From Legionella genomosp. 1 (lineage in GTDB: Bacteria > Pseudomonadota > Gammaproteobacteria > Legionellales > Legionellaceae), in contig CAMDMN010000093.1 of NCBI GenBank assembly GCA_945901965.1, positions 1 to 7,737 of the forward strand: a DNA stretch of 7,737 nt, in the 5' to 3' direction. Under the pieces are notes generated by a model, which searched no databases, was not told the origin of the DNA, and was given only the letters and a program-made list of their open reading frames with translations. A program made the position numbers and the translations under genes. How positions within the stretch are numbered: the first letter of the stretch is position 1; each line of letters begins with the position of its first letter. This document shows, piece after piece, positions 6,588-7,737 of this stretch.

Positions 6588-7562
6588 TCATGCATCAATA
6601 TTAATAATAAACCGTATCCAAAAAGTAGCTGTTAATTCCAATCCTAAAAAGATGTATAAATAGGTCATTCTGTCTGGGGACTTATAAATTGGTTTGAAAT
6701 ATTCAGGATTTAAAATATTGACTGCCACAAATAAAATTAATGGTAATGAAAGTAAAACCCAGGCGGACATTACACCTTCTGCTGATAATGTTTTTATCCG
6801 TCGTTGTAATTTGAACCGGCCATTTAAGACTGCACTTATTTTTAACAGCACCTCTGAAAGATTGCCGCCCGTTTCTTTCTGAATCATAATCGCGGTACTC
6901 ATGGCAACTAAACTGATACTGGGGACACGCTCTGTCATTAAGGTAAAGGCAACTTCAACATCACGTCCATAATTGATTTCTTCATAAGTCATAGCAAATT
7001 CTTTACTGATAGGCGCACTCATTTCTGTAGATACTATTTTCATGCATTCAGAAAAAGAATATCCAGTCCGCAAAGCTCTGGACATCATTTGCAGGGCCTC
7101 TGGTAATTGTTCCTCAAATTTCTCTAAACGCTTTGTTTTTTGTTTTAATAACCAAATGACGGGCAAAATCAGAGCGATAATAAAAGTACCTAAGACAATG
7201 ATTAATTGATGAAAGTACAGCCAAGCGATAAAACCCATAGCTGCTGAAAAGAGAATAGACATTAACGCAAAACGGTAAGCCATTTGCTGCTTACCGGCCT
7301 GCTCCAGCAACATTTTTAATCTCACCATCCCCGGCAAATATTCAAGACTGCGCTCAACAGGTCCCAAGCGGTTCAGGTATTTTTCTTTTACAATGGAGGT
7401 ATTGGCATCGCCATGCGCAAGAATAATGCTTTCCAAGCGCTGTTGTAATTTACGACCATCTGCCCGACTGGTGCCAAAGCTTGGCAAGACAATTATTTGC
7501 GAGGCCACCAAAACGGTTAAAAAAACTAAACCTACAAATAATTCAGCCATATCGGTGGTCAT
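6588..7562 (-). CDS. tadB: Tad pilus inner-membrane platform protein TadB
   Basis: GspF-like inner-membrane protein, partner of TadC in the Flp pilus assembly platform. The 324-residue product has membrane segments at about 8-27, 97-116, 120-139, 264-284 and 300-320. The T2SSF domain covers about 150-280 and includes EQLPEALQMMSRALRTGYSF (151-170) and IQKETGGNLSEVLLKIS (227-243). The motif RRIKTLSAEGVMSAWVL at 254-270 is a hallmark of TadB. Length fits the family (about 300-330). The ATG at 7560-7562 follows a strong AAGGAG ribosome site (7569-7574) six bases away. The gene starts 14 bp after the tadA stop and runs into tadC with 10 bp spacing, so the three are one transcript. No defect was seen. 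Confidence 0.95.
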   Translation of the reverse strand: MTTDMAELFVGLVFLTVLVASQIIVLPSFGTSRADGRKLQQRLESIILAHGDANTSIVKEKYLNRLGPVERSLEYLPGMVRLKMLLEQAGKQQMAYRFALMSILFSAAMGFIAWLYFHQLIIVLGTFIIALILPVIWLLKQKTKRLEKFEEQLPEALQMMSRALRTGYSFSECMKIVSTEMSAPISKEFAMTYEEINYGRDVEVAFTLMTERVPSISLVAMSTAIMIQKETGGNLSEVLLKISAVLNGRFKLQRRIKTLSAEGVMSAWVLLSLPLILFVAVNILNPEYFKPIYKSPDRMTYLYIFLGLELTATFWIRFIINIDA

Positions 7563-7576
7563 TTTATGCTCCTTAA

Positions 7577-7737
7577 TTAATCGACATTATGGTTAAAAAT
7601 GGTCAAATCAGTTTTAAGCCCTCTTTGTTTCATATTAGAAATACATTTAGGAATAATGCCTGTTGAGCAATATTGACCTAACACAACGCCTTTGTCATCC
7701 AGCCCACGCCTTACGTATTTAAATATTTCCGACAAGG
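7577..7737 (-). CDS. tadA: Tad pilus secretion ATPase CpaF/TadA, C-terminal end only
   Basis: Only the last 52 residues of this gene are inside the window; the rest lies beyond the right edge. The frame reads LSEIFKYVRRGLDDKGVVLG and onward to a TAA stop at 7577-7579. The pattern IF-x-aromatic-V-R-x-G-x-D-x-x-G-x-V-x-G, then STGIIPKCISNMKQRGL, matches the usual C-terminus of CpaF/TadA (a phenylalanine/valine-rich strand region, then T-G-x-x-P-K and a helix ending Arg/Lys-Gly). Family role: hexameric cytoplasmic ATPase that powers pilin extrusion through TadB/TadC. The tail ends NHNVD rather than the frequent LPxxLF. Walker motifs cannot be seen here. tadB follows 14 bp downstream, as in standard tad loci, which strengthens the call. 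Confidence 0.85.
   Translation of the reverse strand, partial: LSEIFKYVRRGLDDKGVVLGQYCSTGIIPKCISNMKQRGLKTDLTIFNHNVD

Overview
The window carries one block of a Flp/Tad (tight adherence, type IVc) pilus locus. Every recognisable gene is on the minus strand, so transcription runs from high to low coordinates. In transcription order it holds: the 3' end of the CpaF/TadA secretion ATPase (cut by the right edge), the inner-membrane platform proteins TadB and TadC, a TPR lipoprotein of the TadD type, a 61-residue Flp prepilin, a TadV/CpaA-type prepilin peptidase, an AAA+ (MoxR-like) ATPase with an N-terminal winged-helix-like region, CpaB/RcpC, and the CpaC/RcpA secretin (cut by the left edge). No RNA gene, CRISPR array or insertion sequence was seen. 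Base composition is AT-rich throughout, with extra AT richness between genes. Domain types fit a Gram-negative bacterium with an outer membrane. A gammaproteobacterium such as a methanotroph is my guess, but nothing in the window fixes the taxon.

Layout. 7577-7737 is the tadA tail. 6588-7562 (tadB) and 5630-6577 (tadC, GTG start) are tightly coupled; the tadC ribosome site overlaps the tadB stop. A 97-bp gap precedes tadD (4594-5532). A 264-bp gap (4330-4593) then precedes flp (4144-4329). That gap holds a decayed, truncated second flp copy, a strong small hairpin and a possible flp promoter. A 199-bp gap with an AT-rich inverted repeat separates flp from the prepilin peptidase (3369-3944). 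The peptidase overlaps the AAA+ ATPase gene (2113-3381), which is followed closely by cpaB (1362-2096). An 81-bp gap with a perfect 16-bp palindrome leads to the secretin gene (1-1280, open at the left edge).

How the parts work together (from family knowledge): TadV cleaves the Flp prepilin after Gly17. TadA supplies energy to the TadB/TadC platform that extracts mature pilin from the membrane. CpaB in the periplasm and the CpaC secretin in the outer membrane form the exit channel, and TadD is the lipoprotein usually linked to secretin assembly. The AAA+ ATPase is not part of the classical Tad set and is the least understood gene here. Points of most interest are the flp remnant beside the intact pilin gene, the Glu-Trp in place of Glu-Tyr in the pilin motif, and the AAA+ ATPase overlapping the peptidase gene.
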